A program made the position numbers and the translations under genes. A model generated the notes under the pieces. That model searched no databases. It was given only the letters and a program-made list of their open reading frames with translations, and had not been told where the DNA came from. Below are positions 9,673 through 19,412 of a stretch of DNA of 64,000 nt, piece by piece. The DNA is from Epiperipatus broadwayi (taxonomy: Eukaryota > Onychophora > Udeonychophora > Euonychophora > Peripatidae), in contig JAQFVV010000445.1 in NCBI GenBank assembly GCA_028023455.1, positions 498,001 through 562,000 on the forward strand. Direction: 5' to 3'. Position 1 is the first letter of the stretch, and each line of letters begins with the position of its first letter.

Positions 9673-9815
9673 TATTATATATATTGTGTAGTTTTTGTAG
9701 TTCTTTACACTTGAGAAGTCTGCTTGTAGCAGTGAAACCTTAGGTTGTGTTTTTATATTATTTTTATGCTGGTCTGGTTTAATTTTGGATTTGGGGTAGT
9801 TTTGATTTTATATTG

Positions 9816-10435
9816 ACTAGTTTAGCTTTATTCTTGTAATGTTTATATATATATAAAATTTTAAGTTACAATTTTATGTAATGAAAATAAAAGTAAATGA
9901 TTCACTTTGCTAAAAATCATGGATAAAAATCTGTTTAACAAAAAAAAATTAAAGTATTTTATAAAATAGTTAATGCAGTCTCATTTAATATGGGAAAAAT
10001 AGAACTTGAATTTCTCCTTTTAGTGAAACAATATTTAATTATGGATATTTTTGGCAACTCTTTTAGAAGATTCTATTATATATCATTTGATAATTAAGTG
10101 TCGATGAAATAAAATTTTTAATCTCACAAAAACATAGCACCCTATATCAAAAACTATTTATAATTATTTATTTAACATAAACTTGCTTTGGCCAATTGAT
10201 AAAATAATAAAGTTTAATGTATGCATATTAAATATAAAATCAGAGAAAGAATACAAACTGCAAATGACAACTTTATGTAATGCACCAAATTGGTTTTATT
10301 TTAAATCACACATATATGTGTTTGTTATCATTTTTTTCTAATTTTATCCATAAACTCTGAAAAATGGTGGAATTGAACAGAATAAAGTCTTAAGGGTATG
10401 GATGCCAAAAATGATATGGAAGGTCATGTCCTCTC
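9816..10435. other. gene-free AT-rich spacer
   Basis: Between the 3' tail of family 1 copy C and family 2 I see only low-complexity A/T sequence and no motif. Confidence 0.6.

Positions 10436-10474
<39 letters not shown>
10436..10474. repeat. (TA)n(TG)n microsatellite
   Basis: A TA run of about 24 bases is followed by a TG run of about 14 bases. Confidence 0.85.
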
Positions 10475-10475
<1 letters not shown>

Positions 10476-10665
10476 AAGTTGAGGAAATTTCACACTTATC
10501 AACACCATGAATCTTCAATATATTGTCAAAGAAATCTTTATATATATATGATATTATAATTCAATGTCTGTATTTTTTCAAATCAATATACATAATCTTA
10601 TAATTGAATATTTATAAATACAGCAATTAAATATATGTAAAGTATAACTTTAAAAATTTTATTCA

Positions 10666-10708
10666 CTTAGAAATGCTTTTGACTATCCTCATAGCCTTTG
10701 TCAACTAA
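10666..10708 (-). ncRNA. hammerhead-like hairpin in PLE family 2 tail
   Basis: The minus strand reads TTAG, TTGACAA, A, GGCTA-TGAGGA-TAGTC, AAAAG...C, TAAG. This is the fold of a type I hammerhead with stem II GGCTA/TAGTC and stem I TTAG/CTAA. The catalytic C3 and G8 positions are T and A, and G12 is A. It is the counterpart of 12610-12651. Confidence 0.45.
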
Positions 10709-10720
10709 CACTTTAAAAAG

Positions 10721-10927
10721 CTAACCTTCCCACAATTCCATGATCTTAACATTTTCTGCCTGTCTTTTGATTAAGTCTTGTTTGTATTTGTATATTAGCA
10801 TAGCTTCATTTATTTCCCTTTTGTTGTTATATTTTTCAATTTGCAATATTTTTATACTATTATAATTTAAGTTAAAACCATAAATATATAACTTATTATA
10901 GTCGTAAAACAACAGATACTGAAACAT
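10721..10927 (-). pseudogene. PLE family 2 endonuclease C-terminus
   Basis: The frame ends 'INEAMLIYKYKQDLIKRQAE', the basic C-terminal tail that follows the Glu helix of GIY-YIG domains in PLEs; matching 'NFDYNNMKILQIE' residues occur in the stray copy at 44.6 kb. The GIY-YIG core itself (about 10930-11180) is too decayed to read in frame. Confidence 0.6.
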
Positions 10928-11184
10928 TATTATTTACTTTGCAATTTTATTTCATTTTCTGAACCCTTTTTAATAACAGTAAGTGCTCTTTAGTTCTTTT
11001 TTCCAATGATCATCTCAATTCTCCTATATATATCTGCTACCACACCTACATATTCATTTATAAATAATGCAATTTTTATTTATAAATGAGGTTTTATCTT
11101 TAGAGTTATTTATTAATTAGTTTAATGTAGGAGTTGCATAAAATGCAATGTCACATATACTTTTATAAATTTTCCTTATAAAAT

Positions 11185-11785
11185 TTACTTGATCATTCGA
11201 AATATATGGTATTGATATCCATATTTTTTTATTAGCAGGATAATCAATATTATTAATAATATTTTTATTCTTATAATGTATTTCGTATTAAAATTTTTAA
11301 TAACTTTATATATATGATTATAATTGTAGCTATCATTTAACAATTCATTTGAATACAGTTCAATATTTCTAGTTTTATTTAATGAATATTTACAAAGACT
11401 ATTATTTCTAAATAAGAAGAAATTTAAACCTGCCATTTTATGTGAGATTATCACTCTTGATTTATATGGAATATAACCTCTTTTTACTAATGGTTTAATG
11501 GTCATACAGTAATCCAGTTTACATTGATTTCTAGTTATTTTAAAATCAAGAAACTGAACACACATTGAATTTACATCTGTTTTTATCCATTTTAAGCCAT
11601 TTAAATTATTTCATTCTTTAAACAACCCTTTAATTGTATTCGGCCTGCCATATACAAAAACATCATCAACATATTGATAATATACAGTAATATTTTTTTG
11701 ATAACATTTCTTTTTCGTAATATTTTTTTTGTATGTAGAAATTACAAAATTATATATTTGAGTAACAGTAGGTAAATCCATTGAT
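11185..11785 (-). pseudogene. PLE family 2 reverse transcriptase remnant
   Basis: Reading past the upstream end of the open frame (11185-11565) gives 'PMDLPTVTQIYNFV', then 'YYQYVDDVFVYGRPNTIKGL' with YVDD encoded at 11673-11662, a stop, then 'NNLNGLKWIKTDVNSMCVQF', 'LDFKITRNQ' and 'VKRGYIPYKSRVIISHKM'. This is a PLE-type reverse transcriptase palm and thumb. A nonsense codon and frame breaks show it is dead. The sequence clearly differs from families 1 and 3 but has the same order of motifs. Confidence 0.75.
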
Positions 11786-11974
11786 CAGCCATTGTCCACA
11801 GGGCAATCAATGTAAGCTGGATTACAGTATGATCATTAAACCAATAGAAAAAGAGGTTATATTTCATATAAATCAAGAGTACCAATATCACATAAAATAG
11901 CAGGTTTAAAGTCCTTCTTATTTAGAAATAATAGTCTTTGTAAATATTCATCGGATAAAGCTAAAAATATTGAA

Positions 11975-12478
11975 ATGTATTTGAATGAATTGTTAAATGT
12001 TGGTTGCAATTATAATTATATATATATATATAATGTTATTAAAAATTTTAATACAAAATATAAGAATAAAAATATTAATAATAATATTGATTCTCCTGCT
12101 AATAAAAAAATATGGATATCAATACCATATATTTTGAATGATCAAGTAAATTTTATAAGGAAAATGCATAAAGGTATATGTAACATTGCATTTTATGCAT
12201 CTCCTACATTAAACAAATTAATAAATAACTCTAAAGATAAAACCTCATTTATAAATAAAAATTGTATCATTTATAAATGGATATGTAGGTGTAGTAGCAA
12301 ATATATACGGGAATCAAGATGCACATTGGAAACAAGAACTAAAAAGCAATTGCTGTTATTAAAAAGGGTTCAGAAAATGAAACAAAATTGCAAAGTAAAT
12401 AATAATGTTTCAGCATCCATTTTTTACAACTATAATAAGTCATATATTGTGGTTTTAACTTCAATAATAATAATGTAA
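11975..12478 (+). pseudogene. PLE family 2 thumb and GIY-YIG endonuclease remnant
   Basis: The 167-residue frame carries 'IKNFNTKYKNKNINNN', 'KIWISIPYILNDQVNFIRKM' (the connector found before PLE endonucleases), then 'NCIIYKWICRCSSKYIRES' and 'CTLETRTKKQ'. This matches the GIY...YIG, Arg layout, but the YIG Gly is Arg and the usual His after 'TRTK' is Gln. A frameshift after about 'KSYIVV' cuts off the Glu helix. The upstream part of the half (11805-11974) is in other frames. Confidence 0.75.
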
Positions 12479-12609
12479 AATATTGCAAATTGAAAAAAAA
12501 AGCAATAAAAGAAGCTATGCTAATATACAAATATAAACAAGATGTAATCAACAGACAGGCAGAAAATGTTAAGATCACAGAAATGTGGGAAGATTAGCCT
12601 TTCAAAGTA

Positions 12610-12651
12610 TTAGTTGACAAAGACTACGAGCATAGTCGAAAGTGCTCCTAA
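12610..12651 (+). ncRNA. hammerhead-like hairpin in PLE family 2 tail
   Basis: Order: TTAG, TTGACAA, A, GACTA-CGAGCA-TAGTC, GAAA, then G-TG-CT and C, then CTAA. Every helix of a type I hammerhead with short stem III can be drawn: stem I TTAG/CTAA, stem II GACTA/TAGTC, stem III AG/CT, and C at position 17. However, C3 is T and G8 is A, and an extra A precedes stem II, so cleavage activity is doubtful. Confidence 0.5.
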
Positions 12652-12723
12652 ATGAACAAAATTTTTAAAGTTATACTTTACATATATTTAATTACTGTAT
12701 TTATAAATATTCAATTATAGGAT

Positions 12724-12724
<1 letters not shown>

Positions 12725-12775
<51 letters not shown>
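12725..12775. repeat. (TA)n microsatellite at PLE family 2 end
   Basis: A TA run of roughly 47 bases immediately follows the 3' tail of family 2. Confidence 0.85.
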
Positions 12776-12779
<4 letters not shown>

Positions 12780-12843
12780 AATATAATGGTGAAATTTAAT
12801 CTGCTGATTTACTAAGTATATTTTATTTTTAAAAAATGGTATT

Positions 12844-14522
12844 TATGTAGTTTGCCTGTGGAAGCAGGCAATCCATTTTTTAAATAATCCATTTTCAGGG
12901 TTTACAACACATGATATAAATAATATAGCTGACTCAACATTACTGTATTCAATAATCATGTTTTTTTATTTCTTAAAATGATAAAGAAACACAGAAGTCC
13001 AAAGAGTTGTAATTCAAAATTTTTTTAATGTAAATACAATAAATAAAATTTAAAAAAAATAAAGAGCATTTTGTAGACTATAATAAATGGGCAGACAGAC
13101 ATCACTTTTGGGGCATACACTATTCCATAATTTTGAAAATGTTCCACTGAAACTTATAAAAATCTAAAGGGTTGTAATTAACATTTTTAATGTAAATTCA
13201 CTACATCACCTGTAAACTAATGTCAGTGCAGGCACAAACAATGTTTTGGAGCCTTATAATTATGTTCCTTCTAAAGAGATAGGCACTTAGATTATGTGCA
13301 ATATTGCATCTCTGTTCACACATAATGTATAATTTCATGTTTTTTATTACATACTTTTTAAGTAGACACTATCTTATAATTTTAAAAATATTCCAATGCA
13401 TCTTGTCCTGTTAATAAAATATTTCAAATTTTAATCATATTTCTAAAAATGATATGATAAAAGAATGTTAAAAAAAATCATGATATGTAAAACAATGTTA
13501 TAGTCCACTGCATCCTATACTGTTGAAGACAAACTCTCAATTTTGATCATATTTAAAAAACTGATCAAGCAAACAAAGGAATTTTAAAAAATCACTATTA
13601 CGAATTCTTAAAAAAAGGATAATTTTAGCACCACATGTTAGGTGTAGACCACGTGTTAACATTGAATGTTATATTTAAATGGAATTTATTGAAAAATGTT
13701 TTCAAATTTTCTTAAAATTAACATTCAATTTAGAATTGTGAATGGGATTTATTTTAAAAAATGGGATTAGCCCTGCCATAAATTCCATTCACAAGATAAT
13801 GTCAAAATATTAACATTCAGTGAACATGTAACATGAGGTTAACATATAACACGTGACTAAAATTATAATTTTTAAACATTGTTTTACATGTGATTTTTTT
13901 AACATTCCTTCTTTACTATATTATTTTCAGAAATATGATTAAAATTTGGAATATTGCATTAACAGAACAAGATGCAGTGGAATATGTTTGAAATTGCAGG
14001 ATAGTTCCTACCTAAAAAGAATGTAATAATGAGCATGAAACTGCACTTTATGTGTAAATGGAGACACAATGTCATACATGCTTTAATTGTCTATCTATTT
14101 GAAAAGAAATATAGTTATAAGGCTCCAAAATATTGTTTATAACTACACTGACATTAGTTGACAGTTGGTGTAGTGAATTTATATTTAAAAAAATGTTAAT
14201 TTCAACCCTTGGATTTTTGTGTTTCTAGTGGAATATATTCAAAATTATGGGATAGTGCATGCCTGAAAAGTGGCATCTGTCTGCACATTTGTTATAATCT
14301 ACTAAATGCTGCTTTTTTATCTGTATTTACATTTTAAAAAATTTGCATTATAAATCTTTTGACTTTTGTGTTTTTTTAATCATTTTAAGAAGTTAAAAGA
14401 ACATAATTATTGAATACAGTAACCTTAGAGACAATCATATTGTTTATACCCTGTGTTGTAAGCCCCTAAAATTGGACTATCTAAAAAAATGGTTGGCAAG
14501 TTTCCGCAGGCAAATTACATAT
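12844..14522. mobile_element. large foldback (palindromic) element, ~1.7 kb
   Basis: The two arms are imperfect reverse complements over their whole length, with a centre near 13.69 kb. The ends are TGTAGTTTGCCTG (left) and, on the other strand, TGTAATTTGCCTG (right). Inner matching blocks include 'catcacttttggggcatacactatt' with its counterpart near 14260, and 'acattgaatgtt' near the centre. A possible TA direct repeat flanks it. I see no coding sequence. It is a non-autonomous foldback or long-TIR DNA element, class unknown. Confidence 0.8.
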
Positions 14523-14902
14523 GTACCAAAAAGTAATACTACTAATAATAAAGTAATAGATATTAATTTATTACAGAGATAGCCAAGCAAGTTATTGAAG
14601 TAGAAGTGAAGTCTGATAAAACTATTAAGCAAATTTTAAATAATTTTTATTAATATATAATCAATATTTCAAAAAAATCATTTTATTTATCAGATAAATG
14701 ATATTTGTGTTAGTAATAATTTTATTTATTAAAACAGTAAGAAAATGTTTTTTATGTAATAAATATTCAATTTAATATAAAAAGTAATATCTTTAATTTT
14801 ATTACATTAATTACAGTTGTGTGTTGGTTCAAATTCATGAATAAATTTATTTTCTTTTTAAATAAAGTCATTCAATTTAAATAAACCATTTTAAATACTT
14901 TT

Positions 14903-15135
14903 AAGAGAGGCTTTAACCTGTATCAAATGCGCCTTGAAATTTATAATAGGCAAGCAATTTTAAGTAAAACTTGGAATCTAGTGAATTTTAGTTAAAATGA
15001 TGAATTATGGGAATGATTGCTCTCACCAGGTTCATGATTCCAGACAATTTTTGATTAACCAATCATGTATTAAAGAAAAAATGAAAACTATAAATAGTGT
15101 GTAAAGAATTTATGTGCATTCTGTTTAGTTTAATT
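14903..15135 (+). promoter_or_regulatory. repeat module with TATA-like box, second copy
   Basis: It begins 'gagaggctttaacctgtatc', resembling 2712-2905, and ends with 'ctataaatagtgtg...cattctg', a TATAAATA box about 30 bp before a candidate start region. CCAAT-like 'aaccaatcatg' lies just upstream. It appears to head the decayed repeat that follows to about 16460. Confidence 0.4.
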
Positions 15136-16460
15136 CAATTTTACTTAATTTTCAATTCCATTCTTTGTAAATTCTCCAAGTTTTGTTTAAAAGAATTTTG
15201 CTAAGAATAATAATTTTAACTAGATAATAATCATCATTTGCAAATAAACAACTTCAACTATATTTTAATATTGCCTATGCTTTTATCTGTTGCTATTGCA
15301 TTTCAGTACATGAAAAGTAATTGCTATATTTTGCTGAAAAAATATATAGGCTTTAGTAACTCGATAGTTATAAGTTATAAAGCTAAGTTTATTCCAGAGA
15401 AAAATAATAATGAAATGTAAATACATATCTAAGTTTTAAAAACAATAAAAAAGATCGCTAATAATTAAAGGAAACGTAAAAGTAAATAGATATGTATGTA
15501 AGTCTAAAAAGTAATGAAAAATAGATTCTGTAAAAATAAAGGAAACTTAATTTTAGATAATTTTAGTTTAAGTTTAATAATAACAAAGAAAGATGGTTTG
15601 CAGATAAATTAAATTTAAACAGACACAGATTATAGGTTTAAAAGCATATTACAAAAGATTGCTGAAAGATAAACCAAATTGTTAATTACAAGGCTTGATA
15701 TACCTAATAGATTTTTAAGTATAGAGAAAACTGTTATTGTTTAAAATTAAACACTAAGCTAATTTTTGATGCACAAACAGATAAATATTTGAAGCTAATT
15801 ACTAAGGAATGTGAACGGACGTAATTAAACACCGGATCCTATTCATCATCATAGATGCATTAGTGAAATGGAAGTAGTTAATTGGAATGCTAAGAATTTA
15901 TTAAATGATATAAAGCAAAAAAGGAGTATTAATAATGTACACTAAAAGAAAGGGAGGTCATCAGCTTTTCTGCACTCATCGTAAGCTATTGTTGTTGCTA
16001 GAAATTTATAAATGATAGCAAACAAAAAAAAGGAGTATAAATAGTGTGCACTAAAAGAAAGGGAGGTCATTGGCTTTTCTACACTCATCATAAGCTATTG
16101 TTGTTGTTGTTGTGATGTGGATATGAGAAGGACCCGAGAACAGCTGAGGGAAAAGTACGCAGACTTTTCTGCAATGATGGATGTGTTCCAGAGCCCATGC
16201 CTCTGAAGATGGAAAAATAGCTGGCTAGGGAAAATGTTAATTGGCTACACCAGTCTCTTATTATTTACATATGCCTGAAAAGACTCAAATATGATTGTGA
16301 TTTGTGTAAAATAATTGTGAGTATAAACTTTAGTATTCACTTAATGTTACCACTAGTATAGTGGCAGGATTTGTTACTCAGTGTGATATGGACAGTGCAG
16401 TAAAAATGTTAAATCAATGATTATTTCTGATATGTGTAAATAAAGTAAGTTTGATTGAAA
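15136..16460 (+). mobile_element. decayed unclassified retroelement-like repeat
   Basis: Downstream of the TATA module lies a stretch with imperfect duplication near 15430-15550 ('aaaggaaac.taa'), heavily decayed frames, a tandem duplication (15888-16105) and a less AT-rich tail ('gacccgagaacagctgagg...catgcctctgaagatgg'). It ends in 'gtgtaaataaagtaag', which resembles the 'gtgtaaataaagtaa' after the PLTR at 152-166. I cannot name the protein. A PLE-type or other retroelement is possible. Confidence 0.35.
15888..16105. repeat. tandem duplication, ~108-bp unit, two copies
   Basis: Units start at 15888 and 15996. Both contain 'ctaaaagaaagggaggtcat' and 'agctattgttgttg', with a few substitutions between them. 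The second unit runs into a short GTT repeat. Confidence 0.8.
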
Positions 16461-16868
16461 CTCAGATAAATCTTAAATTATGTATATGTATATACTGTAA
16501 ATAAATATATTTAATCGTTATTAATAATGTTTTGAAAATTTATAATATTGTTGGTAGTCAGCTTCATAGCCGACTACACAACAATAATGTTTTAAAATTA
16601 CTGTCTTTCATAATTTTATAAATTGTATTTTTCAATATTTTCACAATTCATTAATACAAAATTATTCTATTAAAAATTATAGTCAAATGAAAAGATTACT
16701 TATAGATTGATTATTCATTAAAATAGCAAAGCATGTTGTACTTTATTTTGTTTTCTCCATTATACAAAAAATGAAATATTTCAAAAACAACAAAAATCAT
16801 GTTGAAATATCATTAATATTAAGGCAAATTTTGATTATTATCAGAAGTCATTTTTGGATTCCCTAAAG
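16461..16868. other. gene-free AT-rich spacer
   Basis: No gene or clear repeat is visible; a short TA-rich run lies at 16480-16510. Confidence 0.6.
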
Positions 16869-17007
16869 TATTCTAAAGTAAATAATTTAATATATCCAGC
16901 ACACAGTTCTTCTTTTCAAAATAGTTCATATATATCTAATATAGAAATAAAACAAACTAACTCCTTTTTAAAACTTGATTTTTTATGACTATAATCATGA
17001 AAAAGAA

Positions 17008-17052
17008 ATCCAAAGTTTCAACTATTTTTTATAGTCTTTTTCAAGGCACACT
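17008..17052 (-). ncRNA. PLE family 3 tail hairpin (minus half)
   Basis: The minus strand reads GTGCC, TTGAAAAAG, a hairpin ACTAT-AAAA-ATAGT, then TGAAAC and TTTGG. The layout TTGANAA-A-hairpin-GAAA parallels family 2 and the hammerhead core. Confidence 0.4.
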
Positions 17053-17262
17053 AAAATAAAATATATATACAATAAATATCACATATTCAAAAAAAAAAAA
17101 AAAATTAAATTAATTAAAAATTACAAAATATATTTATAACCAAAATTTTCTTTTTTTTACCTTATCTCACTCCCCTTTCCTATTACAATCACAACTTAAA
17201 CACAACTAATTTCTTTTTAAAAATCTATATATATCATATAAAAACTTTTAATTAAAAACCTA

Positions 17263-17868
17263 TTATTTTCTTTTATCTTTTTCTATTAACATCCTATTTA
17301 ATTCTGGCTTTATTTCATTTATGTATACACCCTCTTTTATTATCCTTTCATTATATGACTTAATGCATTCCAATGGTTTTATTTCAAAATCCCCATGCTT
17401 AAATTTATTCTTATGAATGTAAATAGCAAAATTTTTATCACCTAAATGCTGTTGTAATCTAGTTTTTAATTTATTTTTACTAGTCCCAATATATGTCAGT
17501 TCTACATTCTTTCTAAAACAATTCAAACATTTTATCAAATAAACTGAATTCATAATGTCTAACCTATTATAATCCCCATTATAATTAATTAAAAAATTTA
17601 AATTTGCTTTCTTTTTATAAACTGGACAAATTGAAACATTATATTTCCTATTAATCATTTTAGCTAATTTTTTAACTTTAATAAATAAATCTTTAGATAT
17701 ATTAAAACCAACATAAATAATTTTTTCTCTATTCCTATTCCTATCTAATCCCATTCTATGCCTTATTTTATTTATATTTTTATTAGAAAACAAATGTTCA
17801 ACTACACCCCTAGGATAATCATTCATAAAACATTCATTCCTAATAATATCAACCTCATTCTCAAACAA
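17263..17868 (-). pseudogene. PLE family 3 GIY-YIG endonuclease (minus half)
   Basis: The open 201-residue frame has a PLE connector region ('VGFNISKDLFIKVKKLAKMI', 'NRKYNVSICPVYKKK') and then the endonuclease: 'NSVYLIKCLNCFRK' (GIY strand with Cys-x2-Cys), 'LTYIGTSKNKLKTRLQQHLG' (YIG, Arg, His), 'AIYIHKNKFKHGDFEIKPLE' and 'YNERIIKEGVYINEIKPELN' (Glu helix). All endonuclease landmarks are intact. The reverse transcriptase is absent because the half is truncated at about 17910, so it cannot be autonomous. Confidence 0.8.
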
Positions 17869-17924
17869 ATTACTATTTGAACATAACTTAATTGCTCTAA
17901 TAATTTTATTTGTTGTTTTATAAA

Positions 17925-18350
17925 TTTATATAATAAAGATAAAGGGGTAAAATTAAAAATTGAGAGTTTTCTTTTATATGAAATATTAGTGATTTGTTGT
18001 AGGGACCTTATTTTTAAATATGGGGGTGAATTTTATAAGCAAAAAGAGGGTTTAAGTATGGGTAATAGTCTGAGTGGTTTTTTGGCAGGAATATATATGT
18101 ATAAGTTTGAAGAACAATTTTTTAATTATAATAGAAATAAACCAATTTTTTATGTTTGATATGTTGATGACTATTTTATGGTTTTCAATGGTAATAAAAG
18201 AAATGCAGATAATTTTTTGAGTTATATTAATGGTAGAATTGAAAAAATAAAATTTACTATGGAAAACGAATATATTAATGTTATTGAATATATGGATGTT
18301 ACAATTTAAAAAAAAATTGATAAGAATGGTAGTGTTATTATAGAAACATC
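17925..18350 (+). pseudogene. PLE family 3 reverse transcriptase fragment (plus half)
   Basis: The frame reads 'FYKQKEGLSMGNSLSGFLAG', a PLE reverse-transcriptase template/primer motif, then 'YMYKFEEQFF', then 'FYV-stop-YVDDYFMVFNGN' with YVDD at about 18160-18171, and 'VIEYMDVTI-stop-KKIDKNG'. The first stop is TGA where an Arg codon would fit (a CpG-type change); the second is TAA. It continues in frame into the endonuclease at 18352. Confidence 0.8.
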
Positions 18351-18351
18351 T

Positions 18352-19062
18352 GTGTTTAGAAAAAAAACATTTTTTGGATTATCAAATAATTGGTTTTCAG
18401 ATATTGATAATCATAGTAAAATTAATATTGTTAATAATAAAATTATTAGGGCAATTAAGTTATGTTCAAATAGTAATTTGTTTGAGAATGAGGTTGATAT
18501 TATTAGGAATGAATGTTTTATGAATGATTATCCTAGGAGTGTAGTTGAACATTTGTTTTCTAATAAAAATATAAATAAAATAAGGAATAGGAATAGAGAA
18601 AAGATTATTTATGTTGGTTTTAATATATCTAAAGATTTATTTATTAAAGTTAAGAAATTAATTAAAATGATTAATAGGAAATATAATGTTTCAGTTTGTC
18701 CAGTTTATAAAAAGAAAGCAAATTTAAATTTTTTAATTAATAATAATGGGGATTATAATAGGTTAGACATTATAAATTCAGTTTATTTGATAAAATGTTT
18801 GAATTGTTTTAGAAAGAAAGTAGAAATGATATATATTGGGATTAGTAAAAATAAATTAAAAAGTAGATTAAAACAGCATTTATGTGATAAAAATTCTGCT
18901 ATTTACATTCATAAGAATAAATTTAAGCATGGGGATTTTGAAATAAAACCTTTGGAATGTATTAAGTCATATAAAGAAAGGATAATAAAAGAGAGTGTAT
19001 ACATAAATGAAATAAAACCAGAATTAAATAGGATGTTAATAGAAAAAGATAAAAGAAAATAA
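18352..19062 (+). pseudogene. PLE family 3 thumb, connector and GIY-YIG endonuclease (plus half)
   Basis: The 236-residue frame continues from the reverse transcriptase. It contains 'VFRKKTFFGLSNNWFSD', the connector, then 'NSVYLIKCLNCFRKKVEM', 'IYIGISKNKLKSRLKQHLC' (GIY-YIG, Cys-x2-Cys, Arg, His) and 'YKERIIKESVYINEIKPELN' with the Glu. It matches the minus-half protein at the great majority of positions, with one short deletion around the 'MGLDRN' region. The Met start is arbitrary: the frame is open upstream to the stop at about 18307. Confidence 0.8.
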
Positions 19063-19285
19063 TAGGTTTTTAATTAAAAGTTTTTTATATTATATATATA
19101 TATATATATATATAGATTTTTAAAAAGAAATTAGTTGTGTTTAAGTTGTGATTGTAATAGGAAAGGGGAGTGAGATAAGGTAAAAAAAAAAGAAAATTTT
19201 GGTTATGAATATATTTTGTAATTTTTAATTAATTTAATTTTTCTTTTTGGAATATGTGATATTTATTGTATATATATTTTATTTT

Positions 19286-19330
19286 AGTGTGCCTTGAAAA
19301 AGACTATAAAAAATAGTCAAAATGTTGGAT
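19286..19330 (+). ncRNA. PLE family 3 tail hairpin (plus half)
   Basis: GTGCC, TTGAAAAAG, GACTAT-AAAAA-ATAGTC, then AAAATGTTGG. This is the same element as 17008-17052, with one more closing G-C pair in the stem and with GAAAC reduced to AAAAT. Confidence 0.4.
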
Positions 19331-19412
19331 TTTTTTTTAATGATTATAGTCATAAAAAATCAAGTTTTAAAAAGAAGGAGTTAGTTTGTTTTATTTCTAT
19401 ATTCTAAAGTAA

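Larger units (their letters stand above)
7852..9815 (+). mobile_element. PLE family 1 copy C (right half of inverted pair)
   Basis: Order: PLTR (7852-8275), an internally inverted reverse-transcriptase segment (8291-8482), then plus-strand reverse transcriptase and endonuclease (8487-9672) and a 3' tail ending near 'ggatttggggtagttttgatttta'. The tail also matches the end of copy A. Copy C and copy B together form one ~3.65-kb palindrome-like unit, most easily read as a single complex insertion. Confidence 0.85.
10577..11785 (-). mobile_element. PLE family 2, left half of inverted pair
   Basis: On the minus strand this runs from the reverse-transcriptase palm (11785) through an endonuclease remnant to a 3' tail. 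The tail's last ~130 bp ('aaaatttttaaagttatactttacatatatttaatt.ctgtatttataaatattcaattata') are shared with the plus half ending at 12727. The 5' part is missing. It meets the plus half at about 11785-11805. Confidence 0.8.
11805..12727 (+). mobile_element. PLE family 2, right half of inverted pair
   Basis: It starts at 'caatcaatgtaa.ctggatta', just downstream of the YVDD region by comparison with the minus half, and ends at 'aaatattcaattatagg' before a long TA run. It is more severely 5'-truncated than its partner, so the two halves of the pair differ in length as well as in mutations. Confidence 0.8.
16869..19412. mobile_element. PLE family 3 inverted pair with 13-bp target-site duplication
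   Basis: The direct repeat TATTCTAAAGTAA occurs at 16869-16881 and again at 19400-19412, exactly bounding a head-to-head pair: minus half 16882-17910 and plus half about 17925-19399. The outer ends of both halves match each other ('gttttatttctatat', the tail hairpin, and 'ttttaattaatttaattttt'). The minus half carries about 60 extra bases of 3' tail. The minus half has only the endonuclease; the plus half reaches further upstream into the reverse transcriptase. Confidence 0.8.

Noticed and set aside
16869-19412. Reading the two family 3 halves as separate functional endonuclease genes
   Set aside because: Both are 5'-truncated, lack a natural start and promoter, and share one target-site duplication; they are two halves of a dead insertion.
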